Counted from the stretch's first letter, positions 17,659 through 26,883 are shown. The stretch is 64,000 nucleotides of DNA from Acidimicrobiales bacterium (GCA_024638815.1 JAHEJM010000001.1:59355-123354); one strand, 5' to 3'. The notes: generated by a model from the sequence alone, not told the origin. Numbers and translations are program-made.

Positions 17659-19830
17659 TCAGATGTCGAGCATCTCCTGGTCGATGAGCCCGGAGTTGGA
17701 GATGATGTAGTCCTTGCGGGTGGCCACGTCGTTGCCCATGAGCACATCGAACAGCTTGGCCGCCTTCTGGGCCGCTTGGGCGTCGTTCATGGTCATGCGC
17801 TTCAGCACTCGGGTGCGGGGGTTGAGCGTGGTTTCGTACAGCTCCTCCACGTTCATCTCGCCCAGACCCTTGAACCGCTTCCACTTGTCGAGGGTGATGT
17901 TGTGCTCGTCGCTCAGGGCGTCCCTCTCGGCGTCGTCGTAGGCGTAGACCAGCTCACCCTTGACCTTGGTGGCGAAGAGGGGAGGCTGGGCGGCAAAGAC
18001 CATGCCGTGTTCCAGCAGGGGACGCATGTGCTTGTAGATCAGGGTCAGGAGCAGGCAGCGAATGTGGCTTCCGTCGACGTCGGCGTCGCACAGGATGATG
18101 ATGCGGCCGTAGCGACACGATTCCAGATCGAAGTCCTTGCCCGAGCCTCCGCCAATGGCGGTGATGAGTGCCTTGGCCTCGGCGTTCTCCACCACCTGTT
18201 TGAGGCTGGCTTTTCCGGCATTGACGACCTTGCCTCGAAGCGGTAGCACAGCCATGGTCTCGGCGTCCCGGCCTTGCTTTGCCGGACCGGCGGCCGAGTT
18301 GCCTTCCACGATCAGAAGCTCGGAGTCCGGGCCGTGGACCCGACAATCGGCCAGCTTGTCGGGCATGCCGGCGGAGCCGGCGTTGGCCAGCTTGCGTCGA
18401 GCCTCCAGCTGCTGCTTGGCCGCCACCCGGCTGAGCACGGCGTTGGCGATCTTGTCCCGTAGGGCGTTGACCTGGGTCTTCTTTCCCCCGCCTGACGCCC
18501 AGTCGGCGAAGCCTGACTTGACCGTCTCATACACCAGGTTCTGGATGGCCGGGGTGCCGAGCTCCTGCTTGGTCTGGCCCTTGAACTGGGGCTCGGGAAA
18601 GGAGACCTTGACCGCCGCCACCAACCCCTCCTGGATATCGGAGGGTGTGGCTCTGTCCTTGTTCTGCCGGGCCAGCTTCTTCAGCTTTCGGTTGTCGGCC
18701 AGCAACTCACCGTTGGCCACCTGGGACAGGGCCCGTTCGAAGCCGGCCACATGAGTGCCGCCGTCGGTGGTGGGGATGGTGTTGACGAAACTGACAATGG
18801 TGGTGTCGTAGCCCTTGACCCAGCGGGCCGCCACGGTGATCCCGCACTGACGGCTGACCGTGGTCATCTTGCCGTCGACGGGTACACGCTCCTCGAAGGT
18901 GGTCTCGTCGGTGATGGTGATGATGTCGGTCACCGTCTCGCCGATCGACAGGTAGTCGACGTAGTCCCGCAGCCCACCGGCGGCCACGAACTCCTCCGGC
19001 TTCTGGTTGGGATTCCGCTTGTCGTCGAGCTTGATGTGCAGCCCCGGTACCAGGAAGCAGACGCGGGCCACATGATCCCGGACCTGCTCATAGTCGACCC
19101 GGGCTTCGGCGTCGAACAGCTCGACATCGGGCCAGAACCGGACCCGGGTCCCGGTGCGGTTGGCCGGAATCTTCTTGACCTTGGCCAGTTTGGACGTGGG
19201 CTTGAACTTGCCTGACGACAGGTAGTTGCCGGGAATACGTTCCAGGAAGACCATGCGCCAGGTGGCACCATCGCGGTCGACTTCGGCCACCAGCTTGGAG
19301 GACAGGGCGTTTACCACCGAGGCCCCGACCCCGTGCAGACCGCCCGAGGCCCCGTAGGCTCCGGAGCCGAACTTGCCGCCGGCATGGAGCTCGGTGTAAA
19401 CGATTTCGAGGGCGGTGCGGCCATCCTCCTTGCGACCGATGGGTATACCGCGACCGTCGTCGGCCACCTCGATCGAGCCGTCCTTGTGCAGGATGACATC
19501 GACGTTGGAGGCGTAGCCGGCGGCGGCCTCGTCCACTGCATTGTCGATGATCTCCCACACCAAATGATGCAGGCCCTCGGTGCCGGTCCCACCGATGTAC
19601 ATGCCGGGGCGTTTGCGGACCGCATCCAGCCCCTCAAGTACCTGGATCTTGTGCTGGTCGTAGTCGCTCGAGCTGCTCGAGCGCGAGGCGGCCCGTGTCC
19701 GAGTGGGTGTCTTTCCGGTCGCCCGCTTGGTCACGGTTTTCGCTACCGATTTCTTGGCTGCCACCTTCTTGGACCCTGCTTTCTTCGCTGTGGCCTTCGG
19801 GGACTGGTTTCGGGCTGAACGAGAGGCCAT
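17659..19830 (-). CDS. Type IIA DNA topoisomerase subunit B (ParE/GyrB-like)
   Basis: ATPase subunit of a type II topoisomerase; with the adjacent A subunit it relaxes or decatenates DNA. After a Lys/Ala/Ser/Thr-rich tail of about 55 residues come the GHKL ATPase (EIIDNAVDEA, DDGRGIPIG, GGLHGVGASVVNALS), the transducer, and the TOPRIM region. TOPRIM reads EGNSAAGPAKQGRD where gyrase has EGDSAGG, while the metal-binding DADVDGSHIR is intact. The C-terminus (FKGLGEMN) is complete. The ATG at 19830 follows the ParC-like stop by five bases; a GTG at 19842 would overlap that stop. The divergent TOPRIM motif and reversed A-then-B order suggest an actinobacterial topoisomerase IV-like enzyme rather than the housekeeping gyrase. 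Confidence 0.9.
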   Translation of the reverse strand: MASRSARNQSPKATAKKAGSKKVAAKKSVAKTVTKRATGKTPTRTRAASRSSSSSDYDQHKIQVLEGLDAVRKRPGMYIGGTGTEGLHHLVWEIIDNAVDEAAAGYASNVDVILHKDGSIEVADDGRGIPIGRKEDGRTALEIVYTELHAGGKFGSGAYGASGGLHGVGASVVNALSSKLVAEVDRDGATWRMVFLERIPGNYLSSGKFKPTSKLAKVKKIPANRTGTRVRFWPDVELFDAEARVDYEQVRDHVARVCFLVPGLHIKLDDKRNPNQKPEEFVAAGGLRDYVDYLSIGETVTDIITITDETTFEERVPVDGKMTTVSRQCGITVAARWVKGYDTTIVSFVNTIPTTDGGTHVAGFERALSQVANGELLADNRKLKKLARQNKDRATPSDIQEGLVAAVKVSFPEPQFKGQTKQELGTPAIQNLVYETVKSGFADWASGGGKKTQVNALRDKIANAVLSRVAAKQQLEARRKLANAGSAGMPDKLADCRVHGPDSELLIVEGNSAAGPAKQGRDAETMAVLPLRGKVVNAGKASLKQVVENAEAKALITAIGGGSGKDFDLESCRYGRIIILCDADVDGSHIRCLLLTLIYKHMRPLLEHGMVFAAQPPLFATKVKGELVYAYDDAERDALSDEHNITLDKWKRFKGLGEMNVEELYETTLNPRTRVLKRMTMNDAQAAQKAAKLFDVLMGNDVATRKDYIISNSGLIDQEMLDI

Positions 19831-19835
19831 GGTGC

Positions 19836-22259
19836 CTACCACCGGAGAGAGCCGACGGCCAGGATTCGGCGCTTGGTCTCGTTGCTGGCTCCGTCACGTC
19901 GCGTCGGTCGGAGACGGAAGGACTCCGGCGTGTTGTCGGGTCGGGTGGGGGAGTCCCCCTGACCTACGATGCACATGATTCGATCGCCCGATCCGACCCA
20001 GGCGTAGTCGATACGATGCTCGTTCTTGAATCTGGTGATGCGGACCCCGCCGGTTCCCCGGCCCTTGACCGGAATCTCCTGGGCCGAGGTCGACTTGGCC
20101 GTACCCCGATCGGTCACCGTGACGATGAGCGCATTGTCGTCGGCCACACCGGCCGCCACCACTTTGGCCTTGCCCCTGAGTTTGATGCCGGCCACCCCCT
20201 TGGCCGCCGGACCCTGCATGCTGATGCCGTCGGCCGTGGTCCTCAGCACCTGGGCGTCGGAGCCGACGAGGACGATCCGGTCGGTGTCGCCGACATCGAA
20301 GGCGGCGGCGATCCGGTCACCGTGAACGAGGTTGATGACGGTCTTGCCCGATTTGAGTTCGGACAGAGCAGCCCGGTCAAGCCGTTTCGCCATACCATGG
20401 GCGGTGACCACCATGATGGGATCACCGGTGGTGGCGAACACCGCGATCACAGTGTCGTTGCGGTCGGCGTCGACGACCTCCCCGGCCTCCTTGCCTCGGC
20501 TCCGACCCCCGACCTCGGGGATGTCGTTGGCCATGACCGACAGCAGTTTGCCGGTCGCGGTTATGGCCAGGACGGGCTGGCGCAGATTGGTGACGACCAC
20601 TGAGTCGAGCACGTCGTGTCGGGACGGGCTGTAGCTCTTTGCCGTGCCCTGCGGCTCCCGCCCCAACAACCCGGAGGCGGTCAGGCTGATCACACAAGGG
20701 TTGTCGGGCAGCGACTCCTTGAGTTCGGCCTTGGCCTGTTCCTCCAGCTGCTCCAGCTCCGGTAGCTGGTCACCGGACACGATCACACTGCGCCGATCGT
20801 ACCCGTAGGTGTCGACGATGGCCTCCAGCTCCTTCAGCACGATGGTGCGCTGGCGCTGTTCGGAGCCCAGTATCTTCTCGAGCTCGGCGATGGTGGCCTC
20901 GAGCGTCCTCTTCTCCTCCACCAGATCGTCGTAGGAGAGACCGGTGAGACGCCGCAACTGCATTTCGAGGACGTGCTGGGCCTGGATGTCGCTGAGGCCG
21001 AACCGCTCCATCAGGTTGGCTTTGGCCTCCCGACCGTCGGCCGACTGGCGGATGGTGCGGACCACCTCGTCGATGTTGTCGATGGCGATGATCAGTCCCT
21101 CGACGATGTGTAGCCGCTCCTCGGCTTGGCGCAGCCGGTATTGGGTTCGCCGGACCACGACGTCGAGACGGTGGTCGACATAGTGGCGGCACAGATCATA
21201 GAGGCCGAGGGTGGTGGGGACGCCGTCGACGAGAACAACATTGTTGATGCCGAAGGACTCCTCCAAGGGGGTGAGCTTGTACAGCTGCTCCAGCAGCAGC
21301 TCGGGGTTGACCCCGGCCTTGCACTCGATGACCAGGCGGAGCCCGGACAGACGGTCCGACAGATTCTTGACGTCGGCCACACCGGACAGTCGGTTGGCGT
21401 TGACCAGATCCTTGATTTTGGCGATGACCCGTTCGGGACCGACGAGATAGGGCAGTTCGGTGATCTCCAAACCCTTGCGGGCGCGGGTGATGGTCACGAT
21501 CTCGGCCTTGGCCCGAATACGAATGGTGCCTCGACCGGTCTCGTAGGCGTCACGGATGCCGTCGGAGATGATGATCCCCCCGGAGGGGAAGTCGGGGCCC
21601 GGGACTTTCTTCATCAGTTCGTCGACCGTGGGCTTGGGCCGCCGCTTGGTCATGACCAGCTTGATGGCTTCGTACACCTCCCGCAGGTTGTGGGTCGGCA
21701 TATTGGTGGCCATACCCACGGCGATACCGGTGGTGCCGTTGACCAGCAGGTTGGGCAGCAGGGCGGGGAGGTAGGCCGGCTCGGTGTCCTCGCCGTCGTA
21801 GGTGGGTCGGAACTCGACGGTCTCCTCGTCGATCTCGCCCAGCAGATTGAGGGCGGCCGGGGTGAGACGGCACTCGGTGTAGCGGTAGGCCGCCGGGGGA
21901 TCGTCGAGGCTGCCGAAATTGCCCTGGGGATCGATCAGGGTCACCGGCTTGGCGAAGGGCTGGCCCATACGGACCAGCGTGTCGTAGATGGCTGAATCGC
22001 CGTGGGGGTGGAACTTGGCCATGACATCGCCAACCACATGAGCGCACTTGCGGTGGGGACGATCGGGTAGCAGGCGCATGCGGAGCATGGAGTAGAGGAT
22101 GCGTCGCTGGACCGGCTTCAAACCGTCCCGGACATCGGGAATGGCCCGGGAGGTGATGACCGACAGCGAGTAGGCGAGGAACGACTCACCCAGCTCCTGT
22201 TCGACCGGGACGTCTTCGACCTCCCGGGCAAAGGGTAGTAGTTCACCTTGGGTTGGCAT
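19836..22259 (-). CDS. Type IIA DNA topoisomerase subunit A (ParC/GyrA-like)
   Basis: DNA breakage-reunion subunit, 807 residues, pairing with the downstream B subunit. The catalytic Tyr is Y127 in AAYRYTECRLT. The quinolone-pocket region reads HPHGDSAIYDTLVRM, and the coiled-coil and GIAVGMATNMPTHN segments are typical. The C-terminal part has repeated blades (LAITATGKLLSV, IMVVTAHGMAKRL, IVLVGSDAQVLR, LIVTVTDRGTAK). The canonical gyrase box QRRGGRG is absent; the nearest stretch is EVGGRSRGKEAG. This suggests weak or no DNA wrapping and a topoisomerase IV-like role. The ATG has AAAGG six bases upstream. It is transcribed first, then the B subunit, the reverse of the usual gyrB-gyrA order. 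Confidence 0.9.
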   Translation of the reverse strand: MPTQGELLPFAREVEDVPVEQELGESFLAYSLSVITSRAIPDVRDGLKPVQRRILYSMLRMRLLPDRPHRKCAHVVGDVMAKFHPHGDSAIYDTLVRMGQPFAKPVTLIDPQGNFGSLDDPPAAYRYTECRLTPAALNLLGEIDEETVEFRPTYDGEDTEPAYLPALLPNLLVNGTTGIAVGMATNMPTHNLREVYEAIKLVMTKRRPKPTVDELMKKVPGPDFPSGGIIISDGIRDAYETGRGTIRIRAKAEIVTITRARKGLEITELPYLVGPERVIAKIKDLVNANRLSGVADVKNLSDRLSGLRLVIECKAGVNPELLLEQLYKLTPLEESFGINNVVLVDGVPTTLGLYDLCRHYVDHRLDVVVRRTQYRLRQAEERLHIVEGLIIAIDNIDEVVRTIRQSADGREAKANLMERFGLSDIQAQHVLEMQLRRLTGLSYDDLVEEKRTLEATIAELEKILGSEQRQRTIVLKELEAIVDTYGYDRRSVIVSGDQLPELEQLEEQAKAELKESLPDNPCVISLTASGLLGREPQGTAKSYSPSRHDVLDSVVVTNLRQPVLAITATGKLLSVMANDIPEVGGRSRGKEAGEVVDADRNDTVIAVFATTGDPIMVVTAHGMAKRLDRAALSELKSGKTVINLVHGDRIAAAFDVGDTDRIVLVGSDAQVLRTTADGISMQGPAAKGVAGIKLRGKAKVVAAGVADDNALIVTVTDRGTAKSTSAQEIPVKGRGTGGVRITRFKNEHRIDYAWVGSGDRIMCIVGQGDSPTRPDNTPESFRLRPTRRDGASNETKRRILAVGSLRW

Positions 22260-22653
22260 GGAAACCTTTCAACGAGACCATTCAGCGGCCACCCTTCAGT
22301 CCATCGCCCGCGTCGACAGCGGGCAACGTCTGTTCGACAGGAGATCGGAACGAGGCGCCAAACGGTGACACATGTGGCTGCAGGTTGGCAGTTGTGCCTG
22401 CTATCGATTGTGGCAAGTCGACGGTCCTTTCGGGTGGATACCGACGTCGATTCGACCCGATTCCACGGGTTCGACCCCACCCTGCGACCGTGTGGCCGTC
22501 CGCCCCGCGCCGACAGCGGCTGTGTGTCGCCTCATAGTCTACTCGGCTCGCCGCCGATGCCGTCCAACGGTCGTCTTGGCCGGGGAACGAGGGTCGGGTT
22601 CACCGGCGACGACGAGCTTCCGGGGGTTCGGCATGTATCGGTCGACGGGCTCC
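22260..22653. other. Divergent intergenic region, no gene seen
   Basis: About 400 bp between the ParC-like and CbbX-like genes. Open frames here have no recognisable composition or start signals. The ParC ribosome binding site (AAAGG) lies at its left edge. A 6-bp stem (GCCCGC/GCGGGC, 22306-22324) is present. It probably holds the topoisomerase promoter and a longer 5' leader; nothing else is recognised. Confidence 0.6.
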
Positions 22654-22659
22654 TAAGCT
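22654..22659 (+). promoter_or_regulatory. -10 hexamer of the CbbX-like gene (leaderless)
   Basis: TAAGCT lies seven bases before the GTG at 22667 (four before the GTG at 22664). No ribosome binding site follows. The spacing fits a leaderless transcript and favours the second GTG. Confidence 0.5.
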
Positions 22660-22666
22660 GGGGGTG

Positions 22667-23647
22667 GTGGCTCTCTCCCCTGATGACATCCGCAAAAAGC
22701 TGCTTGAAGCGGGTGAAGCCGTGCGCTCCGCAGCGGCCGAGCGGGGCCTCGACGACAGGCTCAAGGATCTACCCCTCAGCCGCTCGACCAAGGCTCGGCG
22801 GCTGGAGGAGGTCCAAGCCGACCTCGATGCGTTGGTCGGGTTGCACTCGGTCAAGGAACAGGTTCGTACCCAGGTCGCCTTCCTCCAGATCCAGGCCCGG
22901 CGCAAGGAGCACGGTCTGGCCGAGGTTCCGGCCAGCCAGCATCTGGTGTTCCTGGGCAACCCCGGAACGGGCAAGACCACCGTGGCTCGATTGCTGGCCG
23001 AGATGTACCAGTCGATCGGGCTGCTGCGAAAGGGCCATCTGGTCGAGGTCGACCGGGCCGGCCTGGTCGGTCAGTACGTGGGCCATACCGCAACCAAGAC
23101 CAACAAGGCTGTGAAGCGGGCCTTGGATGGTGTGCTGTTCATCGACGAGGCCTACGCCCTGTCGCCGGACGGTGTCGGCCGAAACGATTTCGGGCCCGAG
23201 GCGGTGGAGACGCTGCTGAAGCGAATGGAGGACCATCGGGATCGACTCGTGGTCATCGTGGCCGGCTACCCCAAGCTGATGGAGCGTTTTCTGCAGTCCA
23301 ATCCCGGTCTGCGGTCACGATTCTCCCGGGAGATCGAGTTCCCGGATTACAGCACCGAGGAGCTGATCGAGATCCTGCTCAAGATGGCTCACGACGCCGA
23401 CTACGAGCTCGATTCCGACGCCAAGGCGACCCTGAACCGGATCTTCATGTTGGCCGAACGGTCACACGGATTCGGCAATGCCCGTTACGCCCGGAGCCTG
23501 TTCGAACAGGCCATCAACCGTCAGGCCCTGCGACTGGCTCAGGATCGATCGATCGATCATCTCGATCGATCGACGGTGAGTGTCATCTCGTCGAGCGACC
23601 TCACCGAGGCCGCCGGGATACTTGATCGCAAGAAGCGGACCGACTGA
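22667..23647 (+). CDS. CbbX/CfxQ-like AAA+ ATPase
   Basis: 326-residue AAA+ ATPase of the CbbX/SpoVK/EccA family. After a helical N-terminus there is a [10 protein letters not shown] entry helix, Walker A GNPGTGKT near residue 97, Walker [11 protein letters not shown], sensor 1 [10 protein letters not shown], the arginine-finger region [11 protein letters not shown], and the [17 protein letters not shown]-terminal lid. Family members remodel Rubisco or serve type VII secretion, but no partner of either kind is nearby, so the substrate is unknown. The N-terminal helical repeat of EccA is missing. The start is one of two adjacent GTGs. Near the 3' end the DNA has a GATC-rich imperfect palindrome (about 23543-23572). 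Confidence 0.85.
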   Translation: MALSPDDIRKKLLEAGEAVRSAAAERGLDDRLKDLPLSRSTKARRLEEVQADLDALVGLHSVKEQVRTQVAFLQIQARRKEHGLAEVPASQHLVFLGNPGTGKTTVARLLAEMYQSIGLLRKGHLVEVDRAGLVGQYVGHTATKTNKAVKRALDGVLFIDEAYALSPDGVGRNDFGPEAVETLLKRMEDHRDRLVVIVAGYPKLMERFLQSNPGLRSRFSREIEFPDYSTEELIEILLKMAHDADYELDSDAKATLNRIFMLAERSHGFGNARYARSLFEQAINRQALRLAQDRSIDHLDRSTVSVISSSDLTEAAGILDRKKRTD

Positions 23648-23731
23648 CCCTCCGGGGCTCGGAGCCGGCGTGTTTGATCATGGGCGAGGCGGCGGAGTCA
23701 ACCGGTTGCCGCCGCGGCCAAAAGAACGGTG

Positions 23732-23775
23732 GACCCTGCTGGTTGGGAGCCATTCGGCTCCCAACCAGCAGGGTC
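23732..23775. terminator. Perfect 19-bp hairpin between convergent genes
   Basis: Arms of 19 bp (23732-23750 and 23757-23775) are exact reverse complements around a CATTCG loop. This is the strongest inverted repeat in the window. It lies between the CbbX-like gene and the small gene on the other strand. On the minus strand a short T-run (TTCTTTT) starts a few bases after the stem, so bidirectional termination is the likeliest role. A repeat-family element is the alternative. Confidence 0.6.
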
Positions 23776-23852
23776 GCACGTCGAGACTCGTCGCCCGTTT
23801 GGTGGCCCGTGGCCGGTGTCGGGGATTCGCTCGAACCCAACTTCACCGGTCG

Positions 23853-24089
23853 CTAGCGGCGACGGCGCCTCCGTTGGGCGTCAATCTTGCGTGCTGATTT
23901 GACCACGACGTTCAGTCGTTGGCCGAGTTGCTCGTGACTCATAGCGGCATCGAGGTCGAGCTCGGGGGCGAGCGCCTCCAGGATGGCGCTGACACTCACA
24001 CCTTGCTCGGCGGCGAAACCGTGCCAGTGATCGTGAGCATCGTCACTCACATATGCATGGAGGGCTTTACGACCGTTGTCATCAGACAT
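23853..24089 (-). CDS. Small protein with Arg-rich C-terminus, possibly nucleic-acid binding
   Basis: 78-residue hypothetical protein. The N-terminal part (HAYVSDDAHDHWHGFAAEQGVSVSAILEALAPEL) has the strand-helix-helix look of small ribbon-helix-helix regulators, and the protein ends in six consecutive arginines. The ATG at 24089 has AAAGGTGA about eight bases upstream, which decides the start over the longer frame. A modestly AT-richer upstream region with an inverted repeat (24273-24289) may be its promoter and operator. The regulator role is inference from shape and charge only. Confidence 0.6.
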   Translation of the reverse strand: MSDDNGRKALHAYVSDDAHDHWHGFAAEQGVSVSAILEALAPELDLDAAMSHEQLGQRLNVVVKSARKIDAQRRRRRR

Positions 24090-24498
24090 TGATAGGTCAC
24101 CTTTGTTTGTCTCAGTGCGGCGGATAGCCGGCGGCGTGGGAGCGAGCCAGACCCCGGTCACGGACGAAGAGAATGCGAAGCGCAAACGGATTCTTCTTGT
24201 GCGGCGGCGCTGATAACTCGTGCCCCACGCATGAGCCAGCTCAAAGGACACTAGCGGCCCTCTGGTTCGATCTCAAGACCCAATCTTGAAGAAAACGCCT
24301 CAATCCAGGTCCTCGATTGCCCCTCGATGCACAGGCACGGTGTTGCTGACGAGGGTCAAACCCCTCTGGATGGCTGCGTTTTGCCACCTCGTTCGATCTG
24401 CCGGCGGTTGCCTCCGCGGCGGCGAGGCAATTGTTCCCGAACGACGCCGGGTCGGGTAAAGGGTCCTAGTGGCCGCTCCATCCCACGCCGGCCTGTCG
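24090..24498. other. Intergenic region with inverted repeat, no gene seen
   Basis: About 410 bp upstream of the small Arg-tailed gene and downstream of the mycoredoxin-like gene (both minus strand). It is less GC-rich than its neighbours. TCAAGA-CCCAA-TCTTGA at 24273-24289 is an inverted repeat that could be an operator or a weak hairpin. Open frames here are not convincing. Confidence 0.5.
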
Positions 24499-24828
24499 TC
24501 ACCGCCGGTTGCCGTCACGCCCGACCTCAGTGACCGCCGGCCCGATCTCGCCATGGACCCTGGGGAGAAGCTGGGGTGCGACCCGAGCCATCACCGCCTC
24601 CACCTCAGCCGCCGACGGATTGATCATGGCCACCTCGTCGACCACGACGGTGGGCACGGTCTCGTTGCCGTCGGCCACGGCTCGAACTGCGGCCGCCGCA
24701 TCAGGGTCGTGCCAGATATTTCGCTTCTCCAGTGGGATGCCCCGTTGATCGAGCCTCCGCTCCAGCATGGTGCAGAACGGGCAGCCCGGCCGCCAGTAGA
24801 AAATCGGGGTTGCCACCGATCCGCTCAT
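24499..24828 (-). CDS. Mycoredoxin-like glutaredoxin-fold protein
   Basis: 109-residue thioredoxin-fold protein. The active site is CPFC (C16, C19) in YWRPGCPFCTMLERRL, followed by the cis-Pro segment TVPTVVVDE and a C-terminal helix. Actinobacterial mycoredoxins use a CxxC of this type to reduce mycothiol mixed disulfides, so this role is likely but depends on the organism making mycothiol, which this window does not show. It ends with a charged tail. It lies 10 bp downstream of the site-2 protease gene, presumably in one operon. Confidence 0.8.
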   Translation of the reverse strand: MSGSVATPIFYWRPGCPFCTMLERRLDQRGIPLEKRNIWHDPDAAAAVRAVADGNETVPTVVVDEVAMINPSAAEVEAVMARVAPQLLPRVHGEIGPAVTEVGRDGNRR

Positions 24829-24838
24829 CGTGTCGCGT

Positions 24839-26071
24839 TCATTGGCGATCGGTGGCGGTACTCGTGGGTATCACATGGTGCTCAACCGGTACCAAGGTCG
24901 GATTCTTCCCGCCCCGGCCATCGTCGTCCGGCCGGTCGCGGTCCCTACCCCAGAAGTCGGGCGCCACCAGCAGTTCCTTCACGTGATGGCTGCTCAGGCC
25001 ACCGACGACCCGTCTGGTTGCGGGGTCGTGGACCACCACCATCAGCGGGGTTCGGCGCCAGCCTCGACGCAGCGTGTCATCCAGGCACTCTGTGGTCCAG
25101 GCGCGCTCCACTTCATCCACCGGGATCATGATGGCGGACACCTCGGTCCAGGCCTGCTCGGGAACGGGAATGTCGTCGATCTGGGCCGGCAGCAGGTAGC
25201 CGACGGGATCGACGGACCACCGCACGACGGGGTGGACGAGATCGCGAACCCGGCCGTCGGACCGGGCCAGGAATTCGGCAACCGTCCACGAGGTGCGGGC
25301 CGACGGGCCGAAAGGGGCCATCCGCTCCCGAACCCGGGTGGCGATGAGTCGAGATCGGACCGTTGCCGCTCCGATCTCGACCACCGCACCGCGGGCGATG
25401 AACCAGCCGATGATCAGGCCCAGCAGCCCGTCCCATCGGCCGAGAACGACAGCGACGATACCGGCACCGACGGCCCCGACCCCGACGACCAGGCCGATTC
25501 GACCGGCCGTGACCCGGGCCTCGTCCCGCCGGCCGGTGCGCCACCACAGCATGGCCGAGAGAACCCGTCCTCCGTCCAGGGGAAGGGCTGGAACGAGGTT
25601 CAGCACTCCGAGCAAGATGTTGACTGCAGTGAGCCACGACAGGGCGGCGAGAGCCAGTGTGGCCGCCCCTTCCACTGAGAAGTACAGCAAAGCGGTGGCA
25701 GCGAAAACGGCGGCCAGCACCAGGTTGACCGCCGCCCCGGCAACTCCTATGGCGAATTCGGCTCTCGGCGTGGGAGCCAGGTCCTCCAGCTGGGCGTATC
25801 CGCCCAACAAGGTCAGGGTCACCGAGCCGGTACCGACGTCATGGCGGCGGGCGGCGACCACATGGCCGAACTCGTGGGCCAGTACGCACAATAGGAACAC
25901 CAGCGAGGTCAGCACTCCGGTCATCAGGCGCTGAGTGGTGGTCGATTCGGGGACGGCATCGGGCAGCACCCGAAACGCGAGGGCCACAGTGAACAGGGCC
26001 GATGCGGCGGCCAAGCCCCAATCAACGTTCACCGGAGTACCGGCGATTCGACCGACACGAATGGACGCCAT
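24839..26071 (-). CDS. Site-2 protease (M50) membrane metalloprotease with CBS-like tail
   Basis: 410-residue intramembrane zinc protease. The metal site is HEFGHVVAARR in an early membrane segment plus NLVPALPLDGGRVL, the second conserved M50 motif. About five further hydrophobic segments follow. The C-terminal 150 residues look like degenerate CBS domains (VRDLVHPVVR; PLMVVVHDPATRRVVGGLSSHHVKELL), as in the SpoIVFB-like subgroup. Such enzymes release membrane-bound regulators; the substrate is unknown. The ATG at 26071 starts the typical MASIRVGRIAGTPVNVDWG N-terminus. It is followed closely by the mycoredoxin-like gene and preceded 56 bp upstream by an SDR gene. Confidence 0.9.
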   Translation of the reverse strand: MASIRVGRIAGTPVNVDWGLAAASALFTVALAFRVLPDAVPESTTTQRLMTGVLTSLVFLLCVLAHEFGHVVAARRHDVGTGSVTLTLLGGYAQLEDLAPTPRAEFAIGVAGAAVNLVLAAVFAATALLYFSVEGAATLALAALSWLTAVNILLGVLNLVPALPLDGGRVLSAMLWWRTGRRDEARVTAGRIGLVVGVGAVGAGIVAVVLGRWDGLLGLIIGWFIARGAVVEIGAATVRSRLIATRVRERMAPFGPSARTSWTVAEFLARSDGRVRDLVHPVVRWSVDPVGYLLPAQIDDIPVPEQAWTEVSAIMIPVDEVERAWTTECLDDTLRRGWRRTPLMVVVHDPATRRVVGGLSSHHVKELLVAPDFWGRDRDRPDDDGRGGKNPTLVPVEHHVIPTSTATDRQ

Positions 26072-26127
26072 CTCAGCCGATCCTGGTCGTGGCGGCTCGG
26101 CCGTCGGCGTCGTTGACCAACACGGCG

Positions 26128-26883
26128 CTACCCCTCTGCGAAGTTGATCGTGCCCCCGCCATCGACTACCAGTCGCTGACCGGTGATCCAGGAGGCGGCG
26201 TCGGAGGCCAGATACACGGCGGCGGTGGCGATGTCGTCGGGTTCGCCCAATCGCTTCATCGGATACAGTTTGGCCACCTCGTCGCCTCGCTCGCCCTCCC
26301 ACAATACGCGGGCGAAGTCGGTCTTGATGAGCCCGGGGAGGATGGTGTTGACCCGGACGGTGGGGGCGAGCTCGGCCGCCAGCTGCTCGGTCTGGTAGAC
26401 GAGCGCCGCCTTCGTCATGCCGTAGACTCCCAGTATCCGGCTCGTCTTGAGTGCTCCGACCGAGCCGATGTTGATGACCGATCCGCCGTGTTGGTTCATG
26501 GTCCGCCTCCAGGCCAGCTGAGTCCACATCAGCGGTGCGGTCACGTTGACTTGGATGGTCTTCTCCCAACGGGGGAGATCGACGTCGATCATGGGTCCGG
26601 CATAGGGGTTGGCGGCAGCATTGTTGACCAGGATGTCGAGGCCGCCCATGCGCTCCACGGCCGCTTCCACAGTGGAAGCGGCCGATTCGTAGTCGCCGAC
26701 ATTGGCCGCAATCCAATGACAGTCATGCCCGATTTCGGCGGCCGCCTCTTGCAGGGTTTCCGGCTTTCGGGACACGATGACGACCTGGGCTCCGGCCTGG
26801 GCGAAGGCCTTGGCGATGCCCTTGCCGATACCCCGCGAGCCTCCGGTGACGATCGCCCGCTTTCCGTCCAACCGTAGTTCCAT
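26128..26883 (-). CDS. SDR-family oxidoreductase
   Basis: 251-residue classical short-chain dehydrogenase/reductase. The cofactor loop is TGGSRGIGKGIA, the NNAAANP motif follows, and the catalytic set is Ser in NIGSVGA with Tyr and Lys in YGMTKAA. The C-terminus (GQRLVVDGGGTINF) is the standard SDR ending. The sequence is close to 3-oxoacyl-ACP reductase or glucose dehydrogenase types, and the substrate cannot be assigned. The ATG at 26883 begins MELRLDGKRAIVTGG; upstream in-frame codons look non-coding. It is probably co-transcribed with the M50 protease gene. Confidence 0.9.
   Translation of the reverse strand: MELRLDGKRAIVTGGSRGIGKGIAKAFAQAGAQVVIVSRKPETLQEAAAEIGHDCHWIAANVGDYESAASTVEAAVERMGGLDILVNNAAANPYAGPMIDVDLPRWEKTIQVNVTAPLMWTQLAWRRTMNQHGGSVINIGSVGALKTSRILGVYGMTKAALVYQTEQLAAELAPTVRVNTILPGLIKTDFARVLWEGERGDEVAKLYPMKRLGEPDDIATAAVYLASDAASWITGQRLVVDGGGTINFAEG

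Noticed and set aside
23543-23572. GATCGATC-rich palindrome as a regulatory site
   Set aside because: It lies within the coding sequence of the CbbX-like gene and fits the codon use there (Arg-Ser-Ile-Asp repeats).
26072-26716. Long N-terminal extension of the site-2 protease frame
   Set aside because: The extension overlaps the SDR gene in another frame and is Arg/His-rich; the family N-terminus begins at 26071.
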